64,000 bases of DNA, from assembly GCF_964212655.1 (NCBI RefSeq), contig NZ_OZ156465.1, positions 1,612,001-1,676,000 on the forward strand, read 5' to 3'. The position numbers and the translations under genes are program-made. Below the pieces are notes generated by a model, which was given only the letters and a program-made list of their open reading frames with translations, ran no database searches and was not told the origin of the DNA. This document shows positions 18,559 through 28,610 of the stretch, piece by piece. Within the stretch, counting starts at the first letter, position 1; every line of letters starts with the position of its first letter. This stretch comes from Candidatus Thiodiazotropha sp. LNASS1. Its GTDB lineage: Bacteria; Pseudomonadota; Gammaproteobacteria; Chromatiales; Chromatiaceae.

Positions 18559-18756
18559 TCAACGGCAGGTTAAGCGCGTTAGAATCAGACCGCCCGCTAC
18601 AACACCCAATAGAGCCAACAGGTAGCCATGGTCCACCAGCAGATGGGCCAAATCGGCCAGGAAACCCACCGGCCCATGTTCACCTACGTGAGCCGACAGC
18701 GGGCCGCTTATTGTCAGGATGGTTGTACTGACTAATCCAACTACAGTCTTTTTCAT
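18559..18756 (-). CDS. Small membrane protein inside the hydrogenase operon
   Basis: 65 residues: a signal-like N-terminus (MKKTVVGLVSTTILTISGPL, then SAH), a histidine-bearing segment (HVGEHGPVG, HLLVDHGY) and one transmembrane helix (LLALLGVVAGGLIL), ending LTRLTCR. AGAGG lies just upstream of the ATG. Not one of the standard hydrogenase subunits that I recognise; a metal-binding or complex-assembly helper is possible. The HxxxH spacing and location between large subunit and cytochrome b make it worth attention. Real coding is supported by its ribosome site, fit between two genes and codon use. Confidence 0.65.
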   Translation of the reverse strand: MKKTVVGLVSTTILTISGPLSAHVGEHGPVGFLADLAHLLVDHGYLLALLGVVAGGLILTRLTCR

Positions 18757-18813
18757 TTCATATCCTCTGCATACGTCTCAAAACTAAAAACCCATAACTC
18801 AAAACTTGTGCCA

Positions 18814-20610
18814 TCACCGTACCTTCACCTTCGCCAACTCCCTTCCCTCATCACTCATCACATGGGTGGAACAGGCAAGACAGGGATCGAAACTGTGCAA
18901 GGTACGCAGGATTTCCACCGGCTCCTCAGCTCTGGCCACCTTGGTATTCATCAACGAGGCCTCGAAGGCGCCGATATTGCCCTCACTGTCGCGTGGCGAT
19001 CCGTTCCAGGTTGTGGGGACCACACACTGGTAGTTGTCGATACGGGTATCCTTGATGCGGATCCAGTGACCAAGCGCGCCCCGCGGCGCTTCACTGATAC
19101 CGACCCCCTTGGCTTCCTTGGGCCAGGTGGCGGGATCCCAGTTGTCCACATTGGCCGTGCTTGAGTCGCCCGCCTTGATGTTGGCCATCAACTTATCCAT
19201 GAAGTAGCGCATCTTATCGCCGGCCCAGTCTGCCTCCAGGGCACGCGCCGCGGTGCGGCCGAGAGTTGAGAAGAGCGCAGTGACCGGCACATCGAGGGTC
19301 TTGAGCACGAAATTGATCTGCTCGGTGATCTCCTCGTGGCCCTTGGCGTAACCGACCACGTAACGGGCCAGCGGTCCCACCTCCATAGCGTGACCACGCC
19401 AACGCGGTGCCTTGATCCAGGAGTATTTGGCATTCTCGTCGATCTGCTCGATGTTGGTCTTGGTTCCCTTGGTATTGGGCCCAAGCTGGAAGTTATCCTC
19501 GGTGACACCATCCCAGGGATGCAGGCCTTTGACACCGTCCGGATAGTTGTACCAGGAGTGGGGAACGAACTCCTGGATCTCATCCGGATTGCGCAGGTCG
19601 ACCTCATGCACCTCCTTCAGATTACCGTTGATAATGGCGCCGCTGGGCATCAGCAGATTGCCTGGCGAGTAGTCGTTGGCCCGATCGGGAATATCGCCAT
19701 AGGCCAGTACGCTGGTGCCTGAAATGCCACCGCCATAGAGCCATCCTTTGTAGAACTGCCCTACCGCCAGGATGTCCGGAATATAGACGTTTTTCACGAA
19801 TTCACGGGTGCTGTCGATGATCGATGAGATCTGGTTCAGTGACACCATGTTGAGCGCACCCACCGAACCCACACCGTCCACATTGATGGGACAGGGCACG
19901 CCCCCCACCAGCCAGTTGGGATGGGGGTCCTTGCCGCCCAGGATAGTGCGGATCTTCATGATCTCTTTCTGAAAGTCGAGGGCCTCCAGATAGTGGGTTA
20001 CCGCCATCAGATCGGCCTCCGGCGGCAACAGATAGGCCGGATTGGTCCAGTAGCCGTTTTTGAAGGGACCCAGCTGACCGCTCTCTATGAATTTCTTCAG
20101 GCGATTCTGAATATCGCGAAAATACCCGGGGGACGATTTGGCATGCTTTGGTGAAACCTTCTGCTGCAGTTCTGAAGTCGCCTTCGGATTTGCCTTCAGG
20201 GCATTCACCGGATTGACCCAGTCCAACGCGTGCAGATGGTAAAAGTGGACCAGGTGGTCGTGAGCCTGCAGGGTCAACTGCATGATATTGCGAATCGAGT
20301 TGGCATTCTCCGGAATCTCGATCTTCAGCGCATCCTCGACTGCACGCACGGACGTCAATGCATGGGTACCGGTACAGACGCCACAAATACGTTGTGTAAA
20401 GGCCCAGGCATCTCTGGGATCGCGTCCCTTGAGAATCACCTCAAGCCCGCGCCACATGGTGCCGGTGGAAACCGCATTGCGAATGATGTTCTCCTCATCC
20501 ACATTCACCTCGCAGCGCATATGGCCCTCGATGCGGGTCACCGGATCGACGACGACGCGCTGACCGGAGTCGTCCAGGGTATAACCGTTGGGAGTGGTCT
20601 TGGTACTCAT
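18814..20610 (-). CDS. hyaB: [NiFe] uptake hydrogenase large subunit
   Basis: 598 residues, full length. The N-terminal NiFe motif [14 protein letters not shown] (about residues 76-89) and the C-terminal DPCLACSTH (about 577-585) supply the four cysteine ligands. The residues after the His ([15 protein letters not shown]) are the propeptide removed by an HyaD-type endopeptidase, which is not encoded here. Begins four bases inside the small-subunit gene (ATGA overlap) behind AGGAG. It oxidises H2 at the periplasmic face of the inner membrane. Confidence 0.96.
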   Translation of the reverse strand: MSTKTTPNGYTLDDSGQRVVVDPVTRIEGHMRCEVNVDEENIIRNAVSTGTMWRGLEVILKGRDPRDAWAFTQRICGVCTGTHALTSVRAVEDALKIEIPENANSIRNIMQLTLQAHDHLVHFYHLHALDWVNPVNALKANPKATSELQQKVSPKHAKSSPGYFRDIQNRLKKFIESGQLGPFKNGYWTNPAYLLPPEADLMAVTHYLEALDFQKEIMKIRTILGGKDPHPNWLVGGVPCPINVDGVGSVGALNMVSLNQISSIIDSTREFVKNVYIPDILAVGQFYKGWLYGGGISGTSVLAYGDIPDRANDYSPGNLLMPSGAIINGNLKEVHEVDLRNPDEIQEFVPHSWYNYPDGVKGLHPWDGVTEDNFQLGPNTKGTKTNIEQIDENAKYSWIKAPRWRGHAMEVGPLARYVVGYAKGHEEITEQINFVLKTLDVPVTALFSTLGRTAARALEADWAGDKMRYFMDKLMANIKAGDSSTANVDNWDPATWPKEAKGVGISEAPRGALGHWIRIKDTRIDNYQCVVPTTWNGSPRDSEGNIGAFEASLMNTKVARAEEPVEILRTLHSFDPCLACSTHVMSDEGRELAKVKVR

Positions 20611-21686
20611 TGATCCTGATCTCCTTTCTTCTGCGCATTCTTGATCGCGGTAACGGCTGCGTGGGCGGCAGCCGTGGCGCCGACGATCCCGGCAGCGGCC
20701 AGGCCGACCTTATCGGCATTGGCCTCAACCCCGAATTGATGGGTATCGGTTACGTGCTGATAGAAGCTACCCTTGTCCCAGAAACCGTCTTCGGAACAAC
20801 CGATACAGCCATGGCCTGCCTGGATCGGAAAGGAGAGCCCGCCGTTCCAACGGACAGTTGAGCAAGCGTTATAGGTGGTCGGCCCTTTACAACCCATTTT
20901 GTAGAGGCAGTAACCCTTCCTGGCGGAGTCATCATCCCAGGCCTCGACAAACTGTCCCGCATCGAAATGGGGTCGACGATAACATTTGTCGTGGATGCGC
21001 TGACTGTAGAACATCTTGGGTCTGCCCTGACGATCCAACTCGGGGAATTTCTCGAAGGTCAGGATATAGGTCACCACGGCCGTCATGACCTCGGCGATGG
21101 GAGGGCAACCGGGCACCTTGATGATCGGCTTGTTGGCCAGACCCGGCACCTTATGCACCGGCGTGGCACGGGTTGGATTGGGACGTGCGGCCTGAACGCA
21201 ACCCCATGAGGCACAGGAACCCCAGGAGATAATGGCCTTGCAGTGTTCGGCGGCCATCTTCAACTGATCGACGAATGGCTTGCCGGCGATGATGCAGTAC
21301 ATGCCATCCTCGTCCAGTGGCGGATTGCCCTCCACCGCAAGGATGAAGTTGCCGTCATACTTTTCAATAGTCTCTTCGACAATCGCTTCCGCCTGATGGC
21401 CGGCAGCGGCCATGATGGTGTCGTCGTAGTCAAGTGAGATCATCGACAGCACCACGTCTTTCGCCAATGGATGCGCCGAGCGGATGAACGATTCGGAACA
21501 GCAGGTACATTCCAGACCATGCAGCCATAACACCGGAATGCGTGGCTTGGTCTCCATCGCCTCGGCGATACGCGGTACCACTGCGGGCCCAAGCCCGAGC
21601 GCAGAGGCCGTCAGGCTGCAGAATTTCAGAAAACTACGGCGAGTGATTCCTTGCCGCCGCATCACATCATAAAAAGTCTCGGTCAT
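20607..21686 (-). CDS. hyaA: [NiFe] uptake hydrogenase small subunit, O2-tolerant type
   Basis: 359 residues from the ATG at 21686, preceded by a GGAGG/AGAGG region. A Tat signal (TRRSFLKFC) exports the dimer. Proximal-cluster region [14 protein letters not shown] has the extra cysteine (C-T-C-C), and [19 protein letters not shown] has the second extra one; together these six cysteines mark the [4Fe-3S] cluster of O2-tolerant group 1d hydrogenases. Medial and distal cluster cysteines are seen in [32 protein letters not shown] and [15 protein letters not shown]. The C-terminus has a hydrophobic helix ([18 protein letters not shown]) for membrane contact with cytochrome b. Promoter: sigma-54 site at 21733. 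Confidence 0.96.
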   Translation of the reverse strand: MTETFYDVMRRQGITRRSFLKFCSLTASALGLGPAVVPRIAEAMETKPRIPVLWLHGLECTCCSESFIRSAHPLAKDVVLSMISLDYDDTIMAAAGHQAEAIVEETIEKYDGNFILAVEGNPPLDEDGMYCIIAGKPFVDQLKMAAEHCKAIISWGSCASWGCVQAARPNPTRATPVHKVPGLANKPIIKVPGCPPIAEVMTAVVTYILTFEKFPELDRQGRPKMFYSQRIHDKCYRRPHFDAGQFVEAWDDDSARKGYCLYKMGCKGPTTYNACSTVRWNGGLSFPIQAGHGCIGCSEDGFWDKGSFYQHVTDTHQFGVEANADKVGLAAAGIVGATAAAHAAVTAIKNAQKKGDQDQ

Positions 21687-21732
21687 TGTCCTCTGCCTCC
21701 GAATCAACAAACCAGATATGCGATATGAAATC

Positions 21733-21748
21733 TGCAACACTTATGCCA
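21733..21748 (-). promoter_or_regulatory. Sigma-54 promoter of the hydrogenase operon
   Basis: Reverse strand reads TGGCATA-AGTG-TTGCA with exact GG-N10-GC spacing, about 47 bp upstream of the small-subunit ATG. Sigma-54 control is classical for uptake hydrogenases driven by HoxA/HupR-type activators. No such activator lies next to it. The remaining gap (21749-22027) has a GAGACT-GAC-AGTCTC palindrome at 21782-21796 that could be an activator site, and AT-rich sequence, but no gene. Confidence 0.82.
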
Positions 21749-22027
21749 TTCATGTTTTTATTTTTATTTCAATACGTTAGTGAGACTGACAGTCTCTGCA
21801 CAATCAATCGGATGTAATTGATTCGTTACTTCTGAGGAGACAACTGGAAAGCTGGTTACCAGTAGATTGGAAAGGTGGGGATTGGTGGATCTTATGCCGA
21901 TGTGGAGATATGAAACAGACTATGCATCTTCATTCATCTCGCTGTCGACCTCGATATCATGGTCTGAAATTAAGTCATATTGACGTATCAAGCTGAGACA
22001 GGCCACTAGAATAGAATGTCAATAGGT

Positions 22028-22050
22028 TAGGACCTGTCGAAATTAATCCG
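22028..22050. repeat. Possible solo end of the TAGGGCCTG repeat family at the RNR stop codon
   Basis: TAGGACCTGTCGAAATTAAT (22028-22047) followed by CC resembles the terminal repeat TAGGGCCTGTTAACACTAAT of the intact element at 52338. On the reverse strand the TAA stop of the ribonucleotide reductase gene lies inside it. Similarity is about 15-16 of 20 bases, so chance is not excluded. Confidence 0.4.
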
Positions 22051-23869
22051 CCTCACACGCATAATCGGAGCAATGATGATCCATAGTACGTCCGGCAGAG
22101 AGAATCATCCCGCTAACGGGATTGGGGCGAAACGTGGTGCATCCTTTCAAGCCCATACCAAACGCCAACCGGTAGAGTGATTTGAACACCTCAAAGGGAT
22201 AGTCAACTGGAACATTCACGGTCTTTGCTATGGCATTGTCAATGTAGGGCTGTAGTGCGGCCTGCATCGTCAATTGATCTTTCGGTGTCAAACCGCCTGC
22301 ATCGATAAAATAAGCGGGCACCGGCCTGCCCGGATGGAGGAGGTGCCAGCGTTGCCAGGCAAAATCGCTCAAATCATAACTCTGGTAACCACCTTCCGGC
22401 CGCCGGATTTTACGTTGGTAGTTAAAAGCGTATACCGGTTCCACCCCACTGCTGACGTTGTTCGCCAACAGGCTGATGGTACCGGCCGGCGCGATAGCGG
22501 TCAGATGGCTGTTGCGGATTCCCTGTTCCGCTATGCCTTGCTGGATGTCATCCGGCAAGGCGTGAATAAACGGGCTTTGCAGGTAACTATCCCGTTTGAA
22601 ATAGGGAAAAACACCCTTCTCTTTCGCCAGCCCAATGGAAGTCCGGTAAGCTGTATGACAGATCTCGGCCATGATCCTTGACGCCTCCTCCCTGGCCCTC
22701 TCATCGGCATAGTGCAAACCGAGCATGATAAGGCTGTCCGCCAAACCGGTGATACCCAGACCGATCCTTCTTGTACCCTGTGCCTGTTGCTGCTGGGCTT
22801 GTAGCGGGAAGCGTGACAGATCGATGACGTTATCCAGGAATCGGACCGCCACCTTTACGGTTTGTGCTACTGCAGCCAGATCAAAGCTGGCAGACTTACT
22901 GAACGGTGCCTTCACGAAACGGCACAGATTCACAGATCCCAGATTACATGCACCATAGGGCGGCAGGGGGATCTCCCCGCAGGGATTGGTTGTACTGATG
23001 TGCTCACGAAAGGAGAGATTGTTCATGCGATTGATGGTATCGATGAACAGTACCCCCGGTTCGGCATATTCATAGGTTGCCCGCATGATCCGTTCCCACA
23101 ATTCACGGGCCTTAACAATACGTACTACAAGACAGGGCTCGGTGGAATGACGACCACTCCAGGCCCGCTCTATAATCGCACCATTCGTGCGGCTACTATC
23201 CGCCATCGCTTTCACGGGAAACAGCAGCGGCCACTCCTCATCTTTATCGACTGCCGTTATGAATCGGTCACTGATCTGAACCGAAAGATTAAAATGGCGC
23301 AACTCTCCAGGCTGATGCTTGGCATCGATAAAACGCTCGATATCCGGATGGTCGCAGCGCAGGCTCGCCATCATGGCGCCCCGTCTGGACCCTGTCGACA
23401 CCAATGTGTCACACATGGCATCCCAGATACGCATAAAGGATACCGGTCCGGATGCGATATTCCCTACTCGTTTCGCCGGTGAACCGTACGGGCGTAGAGT
23501 GGAAAAATCATAGCCGATCCCTCCACCCTGCTGCATGGTCAATGCCCCCTCCCTGAGAGCGCCCAAAATACCCTCCAGGGAATCTTCGATCGACCCCATT
23601 ACAAAACAGTTGAAAAGGGTGGCGTCATGGGCCACACCGGTTCCCGCCAGGATCCGCCCCCCCGGCAGGAAATCAAAATCTGTCAGGATTTTCAGAAACC
23701 GGCGACGCCATGCATCCTGGTGTTGCGATTCAACACCAGCAACCCCTGTTGCCACCCGCCGCCAGGTATCAGCGATGGTTGTGTCAACAGGCTCGCCATG
23801 AAGACGGTAGCGATATTTGCTATCCCAGATAAAACGGGCGATCTGTGTTTGGAAAGGAGTTTGTGTCAT
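22043..23869 (-). CDS. nrdJ: Adenosylcobalamin-dependent (class II) ribonucleotide reductase
   Basis: 608 residues from ATG 23869 (a TTG three codons earlier is less likely). Makes deoxyribonucleotides using B12, independent of oxygen. Visible: LFNCFVMGS with the first active-site Cys, the loop motif TNPCGEIPLPPYGACNLGSV with catalytic Cys and Glu, and APAGTISLLANNVSSGVEP. C-terminal cysteines (HHCSDYAC) probably act as the reducing shuttle. The last two codons and the stop fall in sequence like the end of a repeat element, so the extreme C-terminus may be secondarily modified. Single gene; transcribed towards the hydrogenase. Confidence 0.92.
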   Translation of the reverse strand: MTQTPFQTQIARFIWDSKYRYRLHGEPVDTTIADTWRRVATGVAGVESQHQDAWRRRFLKILTDFDFLPGGRILAGTGVAHDATLFNCFVMGSIEDSLEGILGALREGALTMQQGGGIGYDFSTLRPYGSPAKRVGNIASGPVSFMRIWDAMCDTLVSTGSRRGAMMASLRCDHPDIERFIDAKHQPGELRHFNLSVQISDRFITAVDKDEEWPLLFPVKAMADSSRTNGAIIERAWSGRHSTEPCLVVRIVKARELWERIMRATYEYAEPGVLFIDTINRMNNLSFREHISTTNPCGEIPLPPYGACNLGSVNLCRFVKAPFSKSASFDLAAVAQTVKVAVRFLDNVIDLSRFPLQAQQQQAQGTRRIGLGITGLADSLIMLGLHYADERAREEASRIMAEICHTAYRTSIGLAKEKGVFPYFKRDSYLQSPFIHALPDDIQQGIAEQGIRNSHLTAIAPAGTISLLANNVSSGVEPVYAFNYQRKIRRPEGGYQSYDLSDFAWQRWHLLHPGRPVPAYFIDAGGLTPKDQLTMQAALQPYIDNAIAKTVNVPVDYPFEVFKSLYRLAFGMGLKGCTTFRPNPVSGMILSAGRTMDHHCSDYACEAD

Positions 23870-23926
23870 AAGTATCAACTCACTTTCTTTGTATCGTGAT
23901 TAGCGAGCCGACCTCACTCCCGGACG

Positions 23927-24622
23927 CTATCCACTGCGGGTCAATGGCACAAAAGCCACACCCAGGATACTCTTTTCACTGACCTCACCACTCCGACTCT
24001 TATCCACAACAATAAGATCCTGGTAACCATAAGGATGCCCAACAGGGATCACCAGCCGGCCGCCCGGCTTTAACTGTTCGATCAGTGGAGGTGGTATCTC
24101 CTGCGCAGCGGCAGTAACAATAACGGCGTCGTAGGGCGCATGTTCAGGCCAGCCGAAATAGCCGTCAACACATCGGCAGGAGACATTGTCGTATCCCAGA
24201 CTTGCCAGGGTTTCAGTGGCCTGCATGGCAAGGGTTTCGATGATCTCCACCGTGTAAACATGTTTCACAACTCTGGAGAGGACGGCGGCCTGATAGCCGG
24301 AACCGGTACCGATCTCCAATACCACGGCACCCTCGTCGACCTCAAGAAGGTCAGTCATCAAAGCGACGATATAGGGCTGTGAGATGGTCTGTCCACAACC
24401 GATCGGGAGGGGGCCGTTGTCATAGGCAAAACGGCGTTCTGCTGCCGGCACGAAGGCCTCTCTGGGTACTTCACGGATCGCTTGCATCACCGGTCCACTG
24501 AATGCGGAACGACCAATCATATGTCGTGTGTAGGCAACTTCCCGCTCGATATCGCTTATCATCTGGAGCTGATCTGACATCACTGCAACCTGTGGCCCTC
24601 CACAGAACGTCCTGTTTACCAT
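23927..24622 (-). CDS. pcm: Protein-L-isoaspartate O-methyltransferase
   Basis: 231 residues; internal ATG at 24580 (MSDQLQ) would give 217 residues and is also plausible, because neither start has an ideal ribosome site. SAM-binding motif VVLEIGTGSGYQAAVLS (about residues 94-110) and the Pcm-specific PLPIGCGQTISQPYIVALM are clear, along with GGRLVIPVG. Repairs isoaspartyl residues in damaged proteins. Followed upstream by the small zinc-ribbon gene at 24647 with which it may be co-transcribed. Confidence 0.92.
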   Translation of the reverse strand: MVNRTFCGGPQVAVMSDQLQMISDIEREVAYTRHMIGRSAFSGPVMQAIREVPREAFVPAAERRFAYDNGPLPIGCGQTISQPYIVALMTDLLEVDEGAVVLEIGTGSGYQAAVLSRVVKHVYTVEIIETLAMQATETLASLGYDNVSCRCVDGYFGWPEHAPYDAVIVTAAAQEIPPPLIEQLKPGGRLVIPVGHPYGYQDLIVVDKSRSGEVSEKSILGVAFVPLTRSG

Positions 24623-24646
24623 ATAACCCGTTCGTCTCCCTGCACC

Positions 24647-25147
24647 TCAGCGCGACCAACTGGCCCGCACCTGCCCGGATGCCTCCGGAAAGTGAATCTG
24701 GAGTTCTCCCTGGTAGGCATTTTTCAGCGCCTCGCCAACCCCTTTCGGCAGATGAAATTCCGTGAATGTGATCTCCATATCGCCGGATTCCTTCATATGT
24801 GTATCGATGATGCGCTGCAGTGGATGCCGGGTCCGCTGCCTTTCAACATGATTGTGAATCAGCCGCATGATCTCCTTTCTGTGCTCATTGAAAAAGGCGC
24901 CGCTGAGGGTTAGATATCCGGCTGGCACCCTGTCATGGATGCGCTGGCAGGCAGGGCAGCGGGTCTCTTTGGCCTCTATGGGGAGAACCTCACACCACTG
25001 CCAACGTCCACCTGTAAACACCGCACCACATATCTGGCATAGCGTGGGGTCTGGCAGTTTACGTTCACTTCGATAGGCATCAATACTTCTTTCCTTGAGT
25101 AGTCTGTCCCTTCTCTTGACTGATGTGTAGGTTGTATTTTGAGACAT
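24647..25147 (-). CDS. BCAM0308-like zinc-ribbon protein
   Basis: 166 residues with two CxxC pairs: CQICGAVFTGGRW (about residues 37-49) and CPACQRIHDRVPAGYLTLSG (about 69-88), a likely treble-clef or ribbon. The rest has HNHVERQR and a C-terminal domain. A GGAGG site precedes the ATG. The combination of such a protein with a Lon-like protease and a universal-stress-like protein is a recurring module in proteobacteria (named after Burkholderia BCAM0308); no biochemical role is established. It is divergent from the protease gene at 25393. Confidence 0.7.
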   Translation of the reverse strand: MSQNTTYTSVKRRDRLLKERSIDAYRSERKLPDPTLCQICGAVFTGGRWQWCEVLPIEAKETRCPACQRIHDRVPAGYLTLSGAFFNEHRKEIMRLIHNHVERQRTRHPLQRIIDTHMKESGDMEITFTEFHLPKGVGEALKNAYQGELQIHFPEASGQVRASWSR

Positions 25148-25392
25148 TATGGCGACCTCCTGGTGAGATGGCGTGAATGTGCTCTTTTTCTTGTTGTTCT
25201 ACCTTAATTGTAGCTTGTGGTCGGCGATCAACCTCCCTATCAATGTCAATGAGACTGGTAAGGTTAAACTGCGTCAGGTCATGTTGCCACCTCAGCATGG
25301 GTCTACAATTTTTATAGGGACTGGAATTCCAGACTGGTTGTGAACCGTCTCGTTCACGCCAATGATGATTGTGTGCCACAAGGAGTCTTGAT

Positions 25393-27819
25393 ATGACCAC
25401 TCGCGCACTGCCCCCCGAAACCCTGCGCCGCCATTGCGACCCGGATCAGTTCAACTTCGACACCACCGATGAACTGAAGGATCTGGAGGGCTTTATCGGC
25501 CAGGAACGGGCCACCGAATCACTCCATTTCGGCCTCGGGGTCGAACATAAGGGCTACAACCTCTATGCACTGGGTCCTGCCGGCGCGGGAAAATCCGCTA
25601 TGGTCAGGAAATTTCTCAAGGCCCTGGCAGCGGAACGTCCCATCCCGTCCGATTGGTGTTATGTCAACAATTTCAGTGATGCCCGCAAACCTCGTGCGGT
25701 CTCCCTGCCTGCCGGTAAAGGGGTGATGTTTAAGGAGGAGATGGAGCAGCTTGTCATTGGCCTGCAGGAGGCGATACCCCTGGTATTCGAAAGCGATGAA
25801 TACCATACCCGCAGACAGGCCAAGGAAGACCGACTCGAAGAACGCCAGGAAAATGCCATGGCGGCGATGCAGAAAAAGGCGGAGGAGAAGCATATCGCCC
25901 TGATCAACACCCCGACAGGCTTTACTCTGGGGCCAAAACAGAATGACAAGATCCTTGGTCCGGAACAGTTCCATAAACTCCCGGAGAAGGAACAGGCGGC
26001 GATCGAAAAGGATGTCAAAGCGCTACAGGAGGAGCTGCGTAGAACCCTGCACGCCATCCCCCAGTGGCAGAAAGAAGCGCGGGAGGAGATCAGCAAACTG
26101 AACAGGGAAATGACCGCTTCGGCGGTACACCACCTGATCGATGCGGTGCGGGAGAAATATCGGGATAACGAGGCAGTCATCGTCTATCTGGACCGGGTAG
26201 AGGATGACGTGATCAATAACTATCAGCAGTTCCTCCCCCGCGATGAACGCAAACCCACACTGTTCGGCCTCCCCTTGAGCCAACAGGAGGAAGGGCCGCC
26301 CTGGCACTACCGCTATCGGGTCAACCTGCTATTGGCTCACGAGGCCAATGGCGGCGCACCGATCGTCTATGAAGATCTGCCAGGCTACAACAATCTGGTG
26401 GGCCGCATCGAACATCGCGCTCATCTGGGTGCGCTGGAGACCGATTTCACCATGATAAGGCCAGGAGCCCTACATCGGGCCAATGGCGGTTATCTGATTC
26501 TCGACGCGCTCAAGCTGCTGTTCCAACCCTTTGCCTGGGAGACCCTGAAACGGGTTTTGCAATCGGGTGAAATACGCATTGAATCCCTGGCCCAGATCAC
26601 CAGCCTGATCAGTACCCAATCCCTCGAACCCGAACCGATTCCACTGCAAGTCAAGGTTGTGCTGCTCGGGGAACGGCATATCTATTATCTGCTGCAGGCC
26701 CTCGATCCGGAGTTCGACGAGCTGTTCAAGGTCGCGGTGGATTTCGACGATGACCTGGTGCGCGACAGTCACAACGAGCACCAATATGGGCAACTGGTCG
26801 CCACCCTCGCACGACAGCACAAACTGCGCCCGTTGGACAGGTACGCGGTGGCGCGGGTGATCGATCACAGCATGCGGCTGGCAGACGACAACGAACGCCT
26901 CAGCAGCCACATGCGCTCCCTCACCGACCTGATCCAGCAGGCCGACTTCTGGGCCGGTGAACAAGAGCATAAACTGATCTCCAGGGATGATGTGCAACAA
27001 GCCATCGAGGCCCGGATCCACCGCGCTGACAGGGTACAGCGGCGACTGCAGGATGAGGTTGTCCGAGGCACCTTGATGATTGCCACCGACGGTGAAGTCG
27101 TGGGTCAGATCAACGGTCTCTCTGTAATGCTGCTCGGTGATCAGCGCTTCGGCCACCCCAACCGCATCACCGCCCGCGCCCGACTCGGCAAAGGCCAGGT
27201 CGTGGACATCGAGCGGGAAGTGGAACTGGGCGGTCCGATCCACTCCAAGGGCGTCTATATCCTTTCCGGATTCATCGCCGGACGCTATGTGCCGGATTAC
27301 CCGCTGTCACTCTCCGCCAGTCTGGTCTTCGAGCAGTCCTACGGCGGGGTCGAGGGCGACAGTGCCTCGTCCGCCGAACTCTACGCCCTGCTCTCGGCAC
27401 TCTCAGGCCTCCCCATAAAACAGCAGTTTGCCGTCACCGGATCCGTCAACCAAATGGGAGAGGTTCAGGCCATCGGCGGGGTCAATGAAAAGATCGAGGG
27501 TTTCTTCGACATCTGCCGGACGCGGGGTTTGAGTGGTGACCAGGGGGTATTGATCCCCACTGCCAACATCAAACATCTGATGCTGCGCGAGGATGTGGTG
27601 CAGGCAGTGAAAGTGGGCGAGTTCGCCGTCTATCCCATCGATAACATCGACCAGGGCATTGCGTTGCTGACCGGCGCCCCCGCCGGCACGCGGGACGAAA
27701 ATGGCGAGTTTCCCGAGGACAGCGTCAACGGCCGCGTGGAGGCGAGCCTGATCCGCTTTTCGGAACGCATGCAGTCAACGGGTGAAATGGCCATCATGGT
27801 AACCGGAGAGGATCAATGA
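25393..27819 (+). CDS. Lon-like ATP-dependent protease (LonB-type, AAA+ with S16 domain)
   Basis: 808 residues from ATG 25393 behind AAGGAG. Walker A LGPAGAGKSAMVRKF (about residue 52), an inserted coiled-coil region (about 130-270, rich in Glu/Lys/Gln), a second ATPase part with YLILDALKLL and ARVIDHSMR, then the Lon proteolytic domain. The catalytic Ser is in GVEGDSASSAEL (about residue 656) and the Lys in GVNEKIEGFF (about 700). It lacks the N-terminal domain of classical Lon and belongs to the Lon-like family that partners with the 24647 gene. The stop overlaps the start of the next gene (ATGA). Confidence 0.88.
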   Translation: MTTRALPPETLRRHCDPDQFNFDTTDELKDLEGFIGQERATESLHFGLGVEHKGYNLYALGPAGAGKSAMVRKFLKALAAERPIPSDWCYVNNFSDARKPRAVSLPAGKGVMFKEEMEQLVIGLQEAIPLVFESDEYHTRRQAKEDRLEERQENAMAAMQKKAEEKHIALINTPTGFTLGPKQNDKILGPEQFHKLPEKEQAAIEKDVKALQEELRRTLHAIPQWQKEAREEISKLNREMTASAVHHLIDAVREKYRDNEAVIVYLDRVEDDVINNYQQFLPRDERKPTLFGLPLSQQEEGPPWHYRYRVNLLLAHEANGGAPIVYEDLPGYNNLVGRIEHRAHLGALETDFTMIRPGALHRANGGYLILDALKLLFQPFAWETLKRVLQSGEIRIESLAQITSLISTQSLEPEPIPLQVKVVLLGERHIYYLLQALDPEFDELFKVAVDFDDDLVRDSHNEHQYGQLVATLARQHKLRPLDRYAVARVIDHSMRLADDNERLSSHMRSLTDLIQQADFWAGEQEHKLISRDDVQQAIEARIHRADRVQRRLQDEVVRGTLMIATDGEVVGQINGLSVMLLGDQRFGHPNRITARARLGKGQVVDIEREVELGGPIHSKGVYILSGFIAGRYVPDYPLSLSASLVFEQSYGGVEGDSASSAELYALLSALSGLPIKQQFAVTGSVNQMGEVQAIGGVNEKIEGFFDICRTRGLSGDQGVLIPTANIKHLMLREDVVQAVKVGEFAVYPIDNIDQGIALLTGAPAGTRDENGEFPEDSVNGRVEASLIRFSERMQSTGEMAIMVTGEDQ

Positions 27820-28610
27820 ACTCCCCTACCCGTCGCCGCATCACCGTTGTGTTGCTCGACAAACCCCAGAGCAGGGAGTTGCTGTCGCTCGGTACAACCA
27901 TCGCCTCATTGCTGCAGGCAGAGCTGGAAGGGGTATTCGTTGAAGACGATGCGCTGTTCCGGATCACCGGCCTTCCCTTTCTGCGCGAACTGCGTATAGA
28001 CAGCCGGAATGAGGCGCGCCTTGACCCCGCCAGGCTGATCCGGGAATGGCGGGCGATTGCGAAACATGCCCGCGATGACCTGGAGGAATCAGCCAGACGT
28101 GCCGGATTGAACTGGAGCTTTCGGGTCTGGCGTGGTGAGTACGATAGCGATCTGCAACAGCTGGCAACAGACTCCGAGATGCTGTTGATGGGCAACCAGG
28201 GCGCCCTCACTTCACGCCTCCTATCCACCCAGACGCGACAGACCTCTTCGGTATCCACGCCCCTTAAGGTTGGGGCCATACTCGATGCCGGCATGGCCAG
28301 TCAAAAGCTGCTGGAAACGATCACCGAGCTTGGAAAGAGTCCCGATATTGCAATAACCCTGTTTCTCATTCCGGATGATGAGACACCCCAGGATGCAGCC
28401 CTGCAGAGTTACCTGTCGCAACAGGATCCACATCAACACATCAACGTTGTGTATATCAATGACCTGGAGCCTGTAGCCCTGGCCAATCAATTGAAGGGAT
28501 CCGCATGCGACTTATTGATGATCAGCGAACAGAGTCCATTGCTGCAGGGACCCACCATCAAGCAAATACTTGAGTGTTTGCCCTACCCCACAGTGTTGGT
28601 ACGCAAATAG
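27816..28610 (+). CDS. Universal-stress-protein-like tandem protein
   Basis: 264 residues. Alternating beta/alpha pattern starting RRRITVVLLDKPQSRELL, with the acidic strand LEGVFVEDDALF typical of the UspA fold, and a second half with VGAILDAGMASQKLLE and LLMISEQSPLLQGPTIKQIL, suggesting two Usp-like domains. The ATP-binding GxxGxxxxS motif is poorly conserved. Coupled to the Lon-like gene through a 4-bp overlap. Probably a stress-module component; function uncertain. Confidence 0.7.
   Translation: MNSPTRRRITVVLLDKPQSRELLSLGTTIASLLQAELEGVFVEDDALFRITGLPFLRELRIDSRNEARLDPARLIREWRAIAKHARDDLEESARRAGLNWSFRVWRGEYDSDLQQLATDSEMLLMGNQGALTSRLLSTQTRQTSSVSTPLKVGAILDAGMASQKLLETITELGKSPDIAITLFLIPDDETPQDAALQSYLSQQDPHQHINVVYINDLEPVALANQLKGSACDLLMISEQSPLLQGPTIKQILECLPYPTVLVRK

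Noticed and set aside
25235-25250. GG-N10-GC match upstream of the zinc-ribbon gene
   Set aside because: Neither the -24 nor the -12 box resembles the consensus beyond the two dinucleotides.
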